Shown here: positions 52,193-62,100 of the stretch, piece by piece
Position numbering within the stretch: the first letter of the stretch is position 1
Layout: every line of letters begins with the position of its first letter
Assembly (NCBI GenBank): GCA_036563615.1
Contig: DATCMB010000014.1
Location: forward strand, 248,001-312,000
Length of the DNA stretch: 64,000 nucleotides
From: Candidatus Binatia bacterium
Lineage (GTDB): Bacteria > Desulfobacterota > Binatia > UBA12015
Direction: 5' to 3'
The notes under the pieces: generated by a model
Told to the model about the DNA's origin: nothing
The model's input: the letters and a program-made list of their open reading frames with translations, nothing else
The model's database searches: none
Program-made: the position numbers and the translations under genes

Positions 52193-54409
52193 ATGTCCCT
52201 CCCCTACCCGCGCCGCCTGCTGCCCGCGCTGCTCGTCGTCGTCGCGCTCGCGGCGCCGATGTCCGTTGCGAGCGCCGCGGCGCAGGAGCCGGCGCTAGCT
52301 TCCGCGCTCCAACCGACGCCCGCGCCGACCGCGTCGCCGGCGTCGCTCGATCCGTCGGACGCACCACCGCGCCGCGCGCCTGACGCCGACGCTGCCGGGG
52401 CCGCCGTCGCCGACGACGACGCGCCGGTCCGCGCCGGCGCGCTCGACGCCGTCGTCGTCACCGGCACGCGCGAGCCGCGCGGCCTGCACCGCGTGCCGGC
52501 GTCGCTCTCGGTCGTCGACCAGGACGCGATCCAGCACGCGCGCCCGACGCTCGGCCTCGAGGAGGCGCTGTCGCGCGTGCCCGGCGTGCTCGTGCAGAAC
52601 GCTGGCAACTACGCGCAGGACTTCCGCATCCAGGTGCGCGGCTTCGGCACGCGCGCGCAGTTCGGCGTGCGCGAGGTGCTGGTGCTGGTCGACGGCTTCC
52701 CCGAGAACCTGCCCGACGGCCAGGCGCAGCTCGACGCGGTGGAGCTCGGCTCGATCGGGCGCGTCGAGGTGCTGCGCGGGCCGGCGGCGGCGCTGTACGG
52801 CAACGCCGCGGGCGGCGTGATCCAGCTCTTCACCGAGCCCGCGCCGGACGTGCCCGGGATCGAGGCGACCGCCACCGGCGGCTCGTACGGGCTCGCCAAG
52901 ATCCAGGCGCAGGCGGGCGGCGTCTTCGGCGCCTGGGCGCCGTTCGTCACCGGGAGCTGGTTCCAGCTCGGCGGCTACCGCCAGCACAGCCGCGTCGAGA
53001 GCTCGACCTTCCTCGCACGCCTCGCCTGGCAGCCGGACGACGCGAGCAACGTGATCCTGCGCGTCGACGGCGTCGACTCGCCGATCGCGCAGGACCCGGG
53101 CGGGCTCACGGCGGAGCAGGTGCGCGAGAACCGGCGTCAAGCACGAGATCTGAACGTGCGGCTCGACGCCGGCGAGTCCGTCCGGCAGCTCCGCGCCGGC
53201 GTCTCCGGCGACACCCAGCTCTCGATCGGCGCCCTGTCGGGCTACGCGTTCGTCCTCTACCGCGACTTCGACACGCGCCTTCCCGTCCTGCCCCAGCTCG
53301 GCGACGGCATCACGACCTTCCACCGCCTCGGACCGGGCGGCGGCCTGCGCTGGTCGTGGAGCCAGCCCGTCGCCGGCTTCGCGCAGAGCTTCGCCGTCGG
53401 CTTCGACGCGCAGCACCAGGACGACGAGCGCCGCCGCTTCCTGAACGAGAACGGCGAGCGCGGCGCGCTGACGCTGCACCAGCGCGAGCGCGTCACCGGC
53501 GTCGGCGTGTACGCGCGCGAGGCGGTCGAGGTGACGCCCGAGATCGAGCTCAGCGCGGCGCTGCGCTACGACGCCGTGCACTTCGACGTCGACGTCTTCT
53601 TCCCCGAGGACAGCGACGCCTCCGGCTCGCGCACGATGGACGCCTGGAGCCCGGCGGGTGGCGTGCTCTACACGCCGCTGCCGTGGCTGTCGCTGTTCGC
53701 GAGCGTCGGCACCGCGTTCCAGGTGCCGACGACGACCGAGCTCGCGAACCCGACCGGCCCCGGCTTCAACCCCGACATCGAGCCCCAGACGTCGATCACC
53801 TACGAGCTCGGCGCGCGCGCCGACTTCGGCGAGCGCTTGACGCTCGGCCTCGCCGGCTACCGCATCGACATCGACGACGAGCTCATCCCCTTCGAGATCG
53901 AAGGCGGCGACGTCGCGTTCCGCGACGCCGGGCGCTCGCGACGCTGGGGCGCCGAGCTCGAGTGGCAAGCGTCGCCGCGGGCGGATCTCACCTGGAGCGG
54001 CGCGTTCACCTGGCTGCACGCGCGCTACGTCGACTACGTCACCGACGTCGGCGACTTCGGCGGCAACGTCGAGCCCGGCATCCCCGAGTGGCAGCTCTAC
54101 CAGGAGCTCGCCTGGCAGCACCCGAGCGGTCTGCGCATCGCGCTCGAGGCGTTGGTCGTCTCGGAGATGTTCGTCGACGACGCCAACTCCGCGAAGAACG
54201 GCGCCTACGAGCTCTTGAACCTGCGCGCGAGCTGGCAGGGCGAGGTCGGCGGCATGATCGTCACGCCTTTCCTCGGCCTCAACAACCTGCTCGACGAGCA
54301 CTACAACGGCGTCGTGCGGCTCAACGCGCAGGGCGGGCGGTTCTTCGAGCCGGCGCCGGATTTCAATGTGTACGGCGGGGTGACGATCGCGGCGTCGGTG
54401 GGTGGGTGA
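52193..54409 (+). CDS. TonB-dependent outer-membrane receptor
   Basis: A 738-aa receptor: signal peptide (about 1-30), a Pro/Ala-rich linker of about 55 residues, plug domain with DAVVVTGTREPRG, LEEALSRVPGVLV, IQVRGFGTRAQFGVR and RVEVLRGPAAALYGNAAGGV, then a 22-strand-type barrel. It takes up a siderophore, vitamin or similar ligand with energy from TonB/ExbBD. FecA/FhuA-like by plug pattern; the ligand is not readable. The chain ends in SVGG without the usual terminal aromatic residue. No ExbB or ABC uptake gene is adjacent. Confidence 0.92.
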   Translation: MSLPYPRRLLPALLVVVALAAPMSVASAAAQEPALASALQPTPAPTASPASLDPSDAPPRRAPDADAAGAAVADDDAPVRAGALDAVVVTGTREPRGLHRVPASLSVVDQDAIQHARPTLGLEEALSRVPGVLVQNAGNYAQDFRIQVRGFGTRAQFGVREVLVLVDGFPENLPDGQAQLDAVELGSIGRVEVLRGPAAALYGNAAGGVIQLFTEPAPDVPGIEATATGGSYGLAKIQAQAGGVFGAWAPFVTGSWFQLGGYRQHSRVESSTFLARLAWQPDDASNVILRVDGVDSPIAQDPGGLTAEQVRENRRQARDLNVRLDAGESVRQLRAGVSGDTQLSIGALSGYAFVLYRDFDTRLPVLPQLGDGITTFHRLGPGGGLRWSWSQPVAGFAQSFAVGFDAQHQDDERRRFLNENGERGALTLHQRERVTGVGVYAREAVEVTPEIELSAALRYDAVHFDVDVFFPEDSDASGSRTMDAWSPAGGVLYTPLPWLSLFASVGTAFQVPTTTELANPTGPGFNPDIEPQTSITYELGARADFGERLTLGLAGYRIDIDDELIPFEIEGGDVAFRDAGRSRRWGAELEWQASPRADLTWSGAFTWLHARYVDYVTDVGDFGGNVEPGIPEWQLYQELAWQHPSGLRIALEALVVSEMFVDDANSAKNGAYELLNLRASWQGEVGGMIVTPFLGLNNLLDEHYNGVVRLNAQGGRFFEPAPDFNVYGGVTIAASVGG

Positions 54410-54525
54410 GCCGAACCTCACCAAGAAATGCGGTTACGCGCGTGGTCGTCCGACCAAAGTTGTTGACGACGAGCACGGCGTCATGGCACTCACCGACGCC
54501 TTACCCATCACACTTGGAGGAGCTG

Positions 54526-55503
54526 ATGCCCCGCGCCCTCGCCCTTGCTGCTGCCGTCACTCTCGTTCTGTTGCCGACTCTCGCTCGCGGGGCTGCCCCG
54601 GGAGCCGACGAAGTTGGCGGCATCGTGATTCACCGGCTCCCAGAAGCCAGAAGCGACGAGCCAGCCTGGACCGAAGAGGAGATGGACAAGGCTTTGCCCC
54701 TGCCGCTGCCGCAGCGCGAGCCGCAACGCGGGAGCGCACCGGCACCCGGACAGCCAAGCGAGCGTATCGGGGAGGGCGTGCGAGGCTACTCCTATCCGGC
54801 CCCATTCTCGCGCTTCCGCACGTTCCCCAATCGCAAGTACCAGAAGGCTCCGCACAAGATGGTCGGCAAGCTCTTCTTCAAACGTGGGGGAGCGAATTGG
54901 GTCTGCTCGGCGGCGTCGATCGGCAACTATGCGATCTGGACCGCCGGGCATTGCCTCGTCGACAATGGAGTGTGGTCCACGGACGTCGTGTTCGTTCCTC
55001 AGTACCGACAAAAATCACGCCCCAAGGGCAACTGGAACGCGGCGTATCTGATCTCGACGGGGCACTGGGTGAACTTTTCCGATCTCGGCGACGACATGGG
55101 CGTGGTGATCCTTCAGCCCCTCAACGGCAAGACAATCGGTCAGGTCGTCGGCGGTTTGGGGTTCGCTTGGAACCAACCGTACGAACGACATTGGTTCCTT
55201 CTGGGATACCCCGCAGGCGCGCCGTTCACCGGCGAAAAGCAGATCGTCTGTGCAGCATCGTTCGCCTACGTCGATACGGCATTCTCGCCAGCTCCGATGG
55301 GCGTCGGCTGCGACCAAACGGGAGGAAGCAGCGGCGGTCCGTGGATCTTGAACTACGGAAACGGGAATTTTCTGAACGGCAACAACTCCTACGGCTACGG
55401 ATCGCTCGAGATGCTGTCACCGTACTTCGGGAACGGCGCCAAGGCGCTTTACGACTGCGCCATCAACTCGACCGCGACGACTGTTAGCCCACTCTGCGGC
55501 TAG
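54526..55503 (+). CDS. Exported trypsin-like serine peptidase, atypical base composition
   Basis: A 325-aa protein with a signal peptide (MPRALALAAAVTLVLLPTLA), a Pro-rich propeptide-like stretch (about 50-85) and a chymotrypsin-fold domain. Triad: His in WTAGHCL, Asp in DLGDDMGVVIL, Ser in TGGSSGGPW. Several Cys could form disulfides. Many codons end in A or T, unlike all its neighbours, so it was probably acquired recently. GGAGG lies 5 nt before ATG 54526. Its TAG stop shares the tetranucleotide CTAG with the stop of the convergent truncated gene. Confidence 0.88.
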   Translation: MPRALALAAAVTLVLLPTLARGAAPGADEVGGIVIHRLPEARSDEPAWTEEEMDKALPLPLPQREPQRGSAPAPGQPSERIGEGVRGYSYPAPFSRFRTFPNRKYQKAPHKMVGKLFFKRGGANWVCSAASIGNYAIWTAGHCLVDNGVWSTDVVFVPQYRQKSRPKGNWNAAYLISTGHWVNFSDLGDDMGVVILQPLNGKTIGQVVGGLGFAWNQPYERHWFLLGYPAGAPFTGEKQIVCAASFAYVDTAFSPAPMGVGCDQTGGSSGGPWILNYGNGNFLNGNNSYGYGSLEMLSPYFGNGAKALYDCAINSTATTVSPLCG

Positions 55504-56165
55504 TCCCACGGAGCCTCGGTGGCGGCATGGCGGCCGAACGTCGCCTTGCGCACCACGTTGACCTGTGGAGGCAGCGCGCGACTGAGCACCGGTGCCAGGA
55601 CCTCCGCCACCATCTCGTGCCCAGCGACGCTCCAGTGCAAGTCGCCTTCGAGATACGCGCGCCCCGCGTACCGACCCGCCGGCCGCAGATCGACGAACGG
55701 CACGCCGCGCTCCGACGCCCACTCCGCAAGGAACTCCTCGCGCATGCGATCGTGCCAGGCCTCGTTCGGCGGCGGAGCGTAAGCGAGCACCAGCGCCGCT
55801 CTCGGATTGCTCGCTAGCTCCCGGATCCGGTCGAGGATCGCCGCATTCAGCGCGAACGACGCGCGCGAGAAGCGCCAGCACGCGAAGCGCACGCCCTGCA
55901 GCACGAGGGGACGCTCCCACGGTGCGCGATCTCGATACGGCACCGAGACGAGCCAGCCTTCCTCGAGCTCGTACTCGGGAAGCGGGAAGCCCATCCCGTT
56001 GTACGTTGGGCTGACGCGGCGGAGGTCGTCGCTGTGCACGACCTGCTCGAACGCCCGCAGCATCAGATCGGTCCCGAAGCCGACCATGCCGAGGTTGTAG
56101 ACGCGCCGGCCGGGGTTGCACGCCCGCCGCTGCTGCCCACCCCCACGGCGTCGCGTGGCGCGCAT
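55500..56165 (-). pseudogene. 5'-truncated SGNH/GDSL-family hydrolase
   Basis: 221 codons that begin mid-fold. RRVYNLGMVGFGTDLMLRAF corresponds to the strand after block I, and the C-terminus keeps block V as GDLHWSVAGHEMVAEVL with the Asp and His of the triad. Block I (GDS with the nucleophile Ser), normally some 50 or more residues upstream, is missing, and no frame up to 56204 encodes it. The remaining start, MRATRRRGGGQQRR, looks like chance coding. Probably a remnant after a deletion or recombination between this gene and the thaumatin-like gene; it abuts the foreign-looking peptidase gene. Confidence 0.65.
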
Positions 56166-56204
56166 CGACCGCGGCCGTGACGAGAAAGCCCGTGGACGCC
56201 GAGC

Positions 56205-57095
56205 TCACCCCGGCGGCGCCGGCATCGACGACCCCGGCGGGCAGTACTCGACCAGGTAGCCGCGGTCCGGGCTCGACGGACACGAGCACTGCTTGTCGTC
56301 GGTCGGGTGCTGGTAGGCGTCGGTGCAGCTCGCCTCGAAGCACTGCAGGCCCATCACCTGCGTGCCCGCGCTGGTGAACGTGCACGGCATGTTGGTCGTC
56401 CACTGGATCGGCACGTTGAAGAAGATGTTCGCCGCCGCGCTGACGCAGTCGTCCGGGCCGCCCGTCGGGCAGAGGTTCGGCGGCGAGTGCGGACCCGAGC
56501 CGTAGTTCGTGCTGAGGTCGGGGTAGTCGAGGCCGTTCGCGCCGTTCGGCGTGAACTCCCACGTCGTGCCGAACGTTCCGTCCTGCACCATGCCCGGGCC
56601 ACAGCAGTTCATCTGCAGCGCGCAGATGCCGCGACCGCTCAGGTTCGGATTGCAGTACGCGGCGTAGGTCGCGTTCTCGCCTTCCCACATGAAGCCCTGG
56701 CGCTGCACGGTGCCCGGCGGACCGCCGAGCGCGGTCCAGCCGTCGCAGTACGCCGCCGGACACTGCTGGGCGGTCGTGTTCGGGTAGGGAATGACGATGT
56801 TCGGCCCGCCCTGGGTGAACTGTGTGACGGCGACCGACGTCGTGCCGCCGTTCGCCGCGAGCACGCCGAGCGCTGGACCGCTCGAGTGCAGCGTCAGCGG
56901 CACCGAGCAGTGATTGACGAACGTCACCTGCCCGGCGGTGATCGCCGGCCCGCCGACCTCGGGGCCGGGCGCCGGAGCGCCGACGCCGTCGCTGCTCGTC
57001 GAGTCGCTGCCGCAGCCGGCGGCGACGAGCACGAGCGTCAAGAGCGTCGCGCCCAACGACGCCGCATTTCGGCAACGCACGATCCCAGACACCAT
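56205..57095 (-). CDS. Thaumatin-like lipoprotein
   Basis: A 296-aa exported protein with a lipobox LVLVAAGC near residue 28, then a Gly/Ser/Ala linker and a Cys-rich domain. VTFVNHCSVPLTLHSSGPAL at the start, CDGWTALGGPPGT in the middle and CTDAYQHPTDDKQCSC near the end resemble the thaumatin fold (FVNNC start and the late C.xAY.xPxDD block). Plant thaumatins bind or cleave beta-glucans; the bacterial role is unclear. ATG 57095 has GGAAGGAGAG upstream and is preferred to 57116. Confidence 0.7.
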   Translation of the reverse strand: MVSGIVRCRNAASLGATLLTLVLVAAGCGSDSTSSDGVGAPAPGPEVGGPAITAGQVTFVNHCSVPLTLHSSGPALGVLAANGGTTSVAVTQFTQGGPNIVIPYPNTTAQQCPAAYCDGWTALGGPPGTVQRQGFMWEGENATYAAYCNPNLSGRGICALQMNCCGPGMVQDGTFGTTWEFTPNGANGLDYPDLSTNYGSGPHSPPNLCPTGGPDDCVSAAANIFFNVPIQWTTNMPCTFTSAGTQVMGLQCFEASCTDAYQHPTDDKQCSCPSSPDRGYLVEYCPPGSSMPAPPG

Positions 57096-57155
57096 GGCGG
57101 CTCTCCTTCCCCACATCTTACGTCGGCCCCAACGTCGGCTGGCTAGAGCGAAAAT

Positions 57156-58682
57156 TCAGGGGTGCTCAGACAGCAAGTAGATCGCTAGGGCGCGACGCTG
57201 CTCCTCGGGGAACGGATACGCCGGCATCGGCGGCTGCGGCGTGCGCAGGAACGTCGCGAGCGAGTCGATCGTGTACTTCGCCTTGAGCCCGCCGAGCGGA
57301 CGGTAGGTCGCGCTCGGCGTGCCCGCCTGCGGCGGCTCGTGGCAGCCGGCGCAGGCGCTCTGCTCCCAGAGCGTGCGTCCCGTGGCGCGCGCGCGCTCGA
57401 CCTCCTCGGGCGACAGGCCGGCGAGCGGGTCCGCCCCCGGCTGGACACCGGCTGCACCGCCCGCGGTCGGCGACGCCGCTGGCAGCGGCGCCGCGGCGCC
57501 GTACGCGACGCGGTAGATCGAGCCGGTGAAGTCGTCCGACACGTAGAGCGCGCCGTCCGGCCCGACCGCGACGTCGACCGGACGCCCGTACACCTTGTCG
57601 TCGACCTCGAAGCCGGTGAGGAACGGCTCCTCGCGCGCGCCGCCCTCCTCGTCGAGGAACACCGCGACCACCTGGTAGCCGGACTTCCGCGAGCGGTTCC
57701 ACGAGCCGTGCTGCGCGACGAAGATCGCGCCGCGCCAGCGCTCGGGGAAGGCGTCGCCGTCGTAGAACGTCATGCCGAGCGGTGCGGTGTGCGCGCCGAA
57801 GCCGTGCACCGGCGGGATCGACTTCGCGACCAGGTCCGGACGCTCGGCGCCGTAGTCGGGATCCGGCACGCGGTCGCCGTTCGCGTACGGCCAGCCGTAG
57901 AAGCCGCCCTCGACGACGCGGTCGAGCTCGCAGGGCGGGAAGTCGTCGCCGAGGAAGTCGCGTCCGTTGTCGGTCGCGTAGAGATCGCCCGTGCCCGGCT
58001 GCCAGGCGAAGCCGACGGCGTTGCGCAGCCCCGTCGCATACAAAGTTTCGTTGCTGCCGTCGAGCTCGTAGCGGACGATCGCCGCGCGCCGCGGATCGTC
58101 CTCGATGCACACGTTGCAGCTCGAGCCGATCGAGACGTAGAGCTTGCCGTCCGGACCGATGGCGATCGTGCGCGTCCAGTGGTTGCCGCCGCCCGGCAGC
58201 CCGGTGATGATGCGCTCCGGCGCGCCGCGCACCGTGCCGCTCTCGGCGTCGAAGCGCACGCGCAGCACGGCGTCGGTCTCGGCGACGTAGAGCCAGCCGT
58301 CGTGCAGCGCGAGCCCGTGCGGACGGTTCAGCCCATCGAGCAGCACGCGCTTGCCGTCCGCCGTGCCGTCGCCGTTGCGGTCGCGCGCGAGCAGCCAGAC
58401 CTTGCCCTCGCGCGGCGAGCTGACGAGCATGTCCCCCGCCTCGGTGAAGCGCATCATGCGCGCGTTCGGGATCCCCGACGCAAACGAGTTGACCGCGAAG
58501 CCTTCGGGCACGCGCAGCCGCGCGCGCACCTCCGACTCGGTCATCGCGTCGCCGGTGAAGCCCGGGAAGTTGACGGTCATCCGGCCGAGGGGGAGGTAGT
58601 AGTTGCTGCAGCCGAGCGCGGTCGCGAGCGCGAGCGCGACGGCGAGCCGAACGAGACAGGAAGAAGATCGGGCGCGCGTCAT
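57156..58682 (-). CDS. PQQ-type sugar/sorbosone dehydrogenase fused to cytochrome c, lipoprotein
   Basis: A 508-aa protein with a lipobox (ATALGC, Cys25) and a six-bladed GSDH-type propeller (about 50-400). RPHGLALHDGWLYVAET, GNHWTRTIAIGPDGKLYVSIGS and NAVGFAWQPGTGDLYATDNGRD fit soluble aldose or sorbosone dehydrogenases. A Pro/Ala linker leads to a C-terminal monohaem cytochrome c domain with CAGCH and a likely axial Met in PQPPMPAYP. It should oxidise a sugar or alcohol in the periplasm and pass electrons to its own haem. PQQ synthesis genes are not in the window. Divergent from the HIT gene. Confidence 0.88.
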   Translation of the reverse strand: MTRARSSSCLVRLAVALALATALGCSNYYLPLGRMTVNFPGFTGDAMTESEVRARLRVPEGFAVNSFASGIPNARMMRFTEAGDMLVSSPREGKVWLLARDRNGDGTADGKRVLLDGLNRPHGLALHDGWLYVAETDAVLRVRFDAESGTVRGAPERIITGLPGGGNHWTRTIAIGPDGKLYVSIGSSCNVCIEDDPRRAAIVRYELDGSNETLYATGLRNAVGFAWQPGTGDLYATDNGRDFLGDDFPPCELDRVVEGGFYGWPYANGDRVPDPDYGAERPDLVAKSIPPVHGFGAHTAPLGMTFYDGDAFPERWRGAIFVAQHGSWNRSRKSGYQVVAVFLDEEGGAREEPFLTGFEVDDKVYGRPVDVAVGPDGALYVSDDFTGSIYRVAYGAAAPLPAASPTAGGAAGVQPGADPLAGLSPEEVERARATGRTLWEQSACAGCHEPPQAGTPSATYRPLGGLKAKYTIDSLATFLRTPQPPMPAYPFPEEQRRALAIYLLSEHP

Positions 58683-58744
58683 GCCGCAGTAAAGGCAGGC
58701 GCTGCCCGAGCAGGCAAACGCGAGAGAGGAGGACGGCAGACGAC

Positions 58745-59170
58745 ATGAGCAGCGAGCAGGACTGCATCTTCTGCAAGATCGTGCGCGGCGAGGCGCCGGC
58801 CCATCGGGTCGCGGAGGACGAGCGGACGCTGTCCTTCCTCGACATCTTCCCGGTGAGCGACGGCCACACGCTGGTCATCACCAAGGAGCACTATGCGACG
58901 CTGTTCGACGCGCCCGCGGAGGCGCTGCAGGCGGTCGCGGCGACCGCGAAGCGCGTCGCGCACGCGCTGCGCGACGTCGTGCAGCCGGAGGGCATGATGG
59001 TCTTCCAGCTCAACGGCGCGGCTGCGATGCAGACCGTGTTCCACTACCACATGCACCTGCTGCCGCGGCGCAGCGGCGAGCCGCTCGCGCTGCACACCCG
59101 CGTGCCGGGCGACCCGCAGCGGCTCGAGCGCCTCTCGGCCGAGCTGCGCGAGCGCCTGCGCTCGGCGTAG
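58745..59170 (+). CDS. HIT-family nucleotide hydrolase
   Basis: A 141-aa HIT protein with CIFCKIVRGE at the N-terminus (first zinc-type Cys pair), SFLDIFPVSDGHTLVITKEH, and the histidine triad FHYHMHLLPR. It hydrolyses or transfers nucleotide phosphoramidate or dinucleoside-polyphosphate bonds, as in HinT. GGAGG lies 12 nt before ATG 58745. Single gene, converging with the fused membrane protein gene (16-bp gap). Confidence 0.93.
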   Translation: MSSEQDCIFCKIVRGEAPAHRVAEDERTLSFLDIFPVSDGHTLVITKEHYATLFDAPAEALQAVAATAKRVAHALRDVVQPEGMMVFQLNGAAAMQTVFHYHMHLLPRRSGEPLALHTRVPGDPQRLERLSAELRERLRSA

Positions 59171-59186
59171 GTCGAGGGCCGCGGGT

Positions 59187-62100
59187 CTAGCGCGCGCTCG
59201 TCGACGTGCGGGCCTGGAGCTGCTGCAGCTCGGTGCGCGCCTGCTCGTAGTCCGGGTCGGCCGAGAGCGCGATGCTCAGCAGCACCGCCGCGTCGTCGGG
59301 CTTGCCCTGCCAGAGCGCCGAGCGCGCCATGCGGTGGTAGCCGAGCGCGCGGTTGCGCCGCGACGTGCGCGCGTTCTCGTCCGCGGCGCGCGCGCGCTCG
59401 TCGTCGCCCTGCTGGGCGTACGCCCAGGCGAGCATCTGCCAGCCCTCGCTCCACATCGGATCCGGACCGCGCAGCAGCGCCTCGAGCATCGCGGTCGCGC
59501 GCGGCAGGTCGCCCGCGCGCAGCACGACCTCGGCCGCCTCGCGGCGGACGTTCTGCTGCGCCTGCGCCCACGCGGTGTCGACGATCGAGTCGGCGTCGAG
59601 CCGCGCCTCGGCGTAGCGTCCGAGCTTTGCGAGCACGCGCATGCGCAGCGCACGCGCGCGCGGGTCGCCGGGTGAGAGCTCGACGGCGCGCGACGCGTCG
59701 GCGAGCGAGCCCTCGAGGTCGCCCGCCTCCTCGCGCACCTGCGCGCGCAGCAAGCGCGCCTCGAACGACTGCGGCGCGAGGGCGACCGCCTCGTCGAGCG
59801 TCGCGAGCTGGTTCTCGAGCGACAGCGAGCCGTCGTTGTACCGCCGCGCGACGATCGTCGCCGCCGCGATCGCCGTCCCCGTGCGGCCCGCCTCCATCAG
59901 CAGATCGTTCACCGCCTGCGATTCCTTGCGCGCGTGCGCGAGCGCGAGCTCGCCGATGCGGTCGCGATCCATCGGCTCGCCGAGCGCACGCAGCAGCGGC
60001 AGGATCGCGCCGCGCGTGCTGACCAGCGCCTTCCAGTTCGCGGTCGACGTCTCGTCGTAGAGCATCCACGGCGTGCCGAGCTCGATGAACAGGTTCTCGT
60101 CCGAGTTCACGACCGGCGCCTTGGCGACGAGCGCGTCGACGTCCTTGGGCGTGACGCGCATCAGGCTCCAGAGGTCGATGGTCGAGAAGTTGCCGATGCG
60201 CTGCAGATCGCCCTGCACCTTCGGCGGCAGCTTCTCCCAGCGCGGCAGGTCCTCGAGCCCGAGCGGACGATCCATCGCGAGCAGCAGCAGATCGGGGCTG
60301 CCGGAGAAGTCGGCGAAGCCGTAGACGTACGGGAACTCCGCGCGCACCGCGGCGATGATCGACGCGAGCGCCTGCGGGTCGAGCGCGTAGAGCTGCACCC
60401 ACTGCAGCAGGCGTCCGCCGGGCGCGAGCGCGCGGCGCACGATCGAGAAGAACTCGCGCGTGAAGAGGTTCGAGACGCCGCTCATCCACGGGTTCGAGGG
60501 CTCGGAGATGATGACGTCGTACTTCTCGCGGGTCGCGGCGAGGAACGAGCGCGCGTCGTCGAGCACGACGTGGACGCGCGGATCGTCGAGCGGGCTGCCG
60601 CTCACGCGGTCGAAGAAGCGCGACGCCTCGACGATCGCGGGCTCGATCTCGACCGCGTCGATGCGCTCGACCTCGGAGTGGGTCGCGACCGAGCCGGTCG
60701 TGACGCCGGACGCGTAGCCGATCACCAGCACGTTCTTCGCGGGCGGTCCGTAGAGCAGCGGGATCTGCCCGAGCAGGACCTGCGTCGACATGTCGCCGAA
60801 GCTCGACGCGTCGACCTTGCCGTTCACCCGCAGCGCGACGATGCCCTCCTCGCGGTGCACCGAGACGGTCGCGTTGATGCCGTCGCGGTAGAACAGCAGC
60901 TCCTGCACCGGACGTCCGTCGACGGGCAGCAGCTCGATGCCGAAGTCGAGCTCCGCGTCGGGCGCCTTGAACACGCCGCGCGTCAGTGCTTGACGGTCGA
61001 AGGGGATCGGGACGACGAGCAGCAGCGCCGCGGCGGCGAGGGGAGCGAGCGCGAGAGCGCGCCGGCGCGCGTCGCGCGACGCCGCGAACAGCAGCAGCGC
61101 CGCGCCGAGCAGGTTCAGCGCCGCACCGAGCGCCAGCGTCTCGCGCAGGCCGAGCGTCGGCAGCAGCACGAAGCCGGTCGCGAAGGCACCCGCCGCCGAG
61201 CCCAGCGTGTTCGCGAAGTACACGCGTCCGACCGCGTCGCCGGCCTCGCCGACCTGGTCCGCGAGGATGCGCGCGACCAGCGGGAAGAGTCCGCCCAGCA
61301 CGAGCGTCGGCGGCAGCATGACGAGCGCGCACATCACCGCCTGCGCGATCGCGATGCGCGCGCTGTCGAGCCCGTACGACTCGACGACGCGCAGGAACAT
61401 CGCCGGCAGGTGCGGCAGCGCGGCGGTCGTGCAGGTCGCGAGCACGGCGAGCGCGACGAGACCGCCCGCGAGCAGCGCGACCGGCGAGCGCGTGCGGTCG
61501 ACCCAGCGCCGGAAGATCAGGCTGCCGAGCGCGATGCCGGCGAGGAACGCCGCGAGCATCGACGAGAAGGCGTAGATCGACGAGCCGAACACCACCGCGA
61601 GCGCGCGCGACCACGCGACCTCGTAGAGCAGCGCCGTGAAGCCGACGACGGCGTACACCGCGAGCAGCGCCGCCGCGGGCGCGCGCTCCTCGCCGAGCAG
61701 GTCGCGCGCAAGGACCTCGCGACGCTCCCCGCGCGAGCCGGCCCGCCCTGCCCTCGCGCCGCGCCGCTGCTCGCGCGACGCCGCCGACGACGGCAACGCG
61801 CCGACCTCCGCCGCGTCACCCGTCGCCATCCGCGGCGCGATCAGCAGCAGCGCGACCACGCCGACCACGACGTCGAGCAGCGCGCCGGCGCGGTTCGTCC
61901 AGGTGAGGCCGAGCACGCGGAAGGAGACGAAGGTCGTCGCCACCACGCCGACCACGGCGCCGAGCGTGTTGAGGCCGTAGAGGAGACCCGTCTGCGCGCC
62001 GATCCGCGGGTCGCGCCGCGTGAGCGTCGAGACCAGAATCGGCAGTGTCGCGCCCATCAGCAGCGTCGGCAGCAGCAGCACCGCGAGCGCGATCGCGAAG

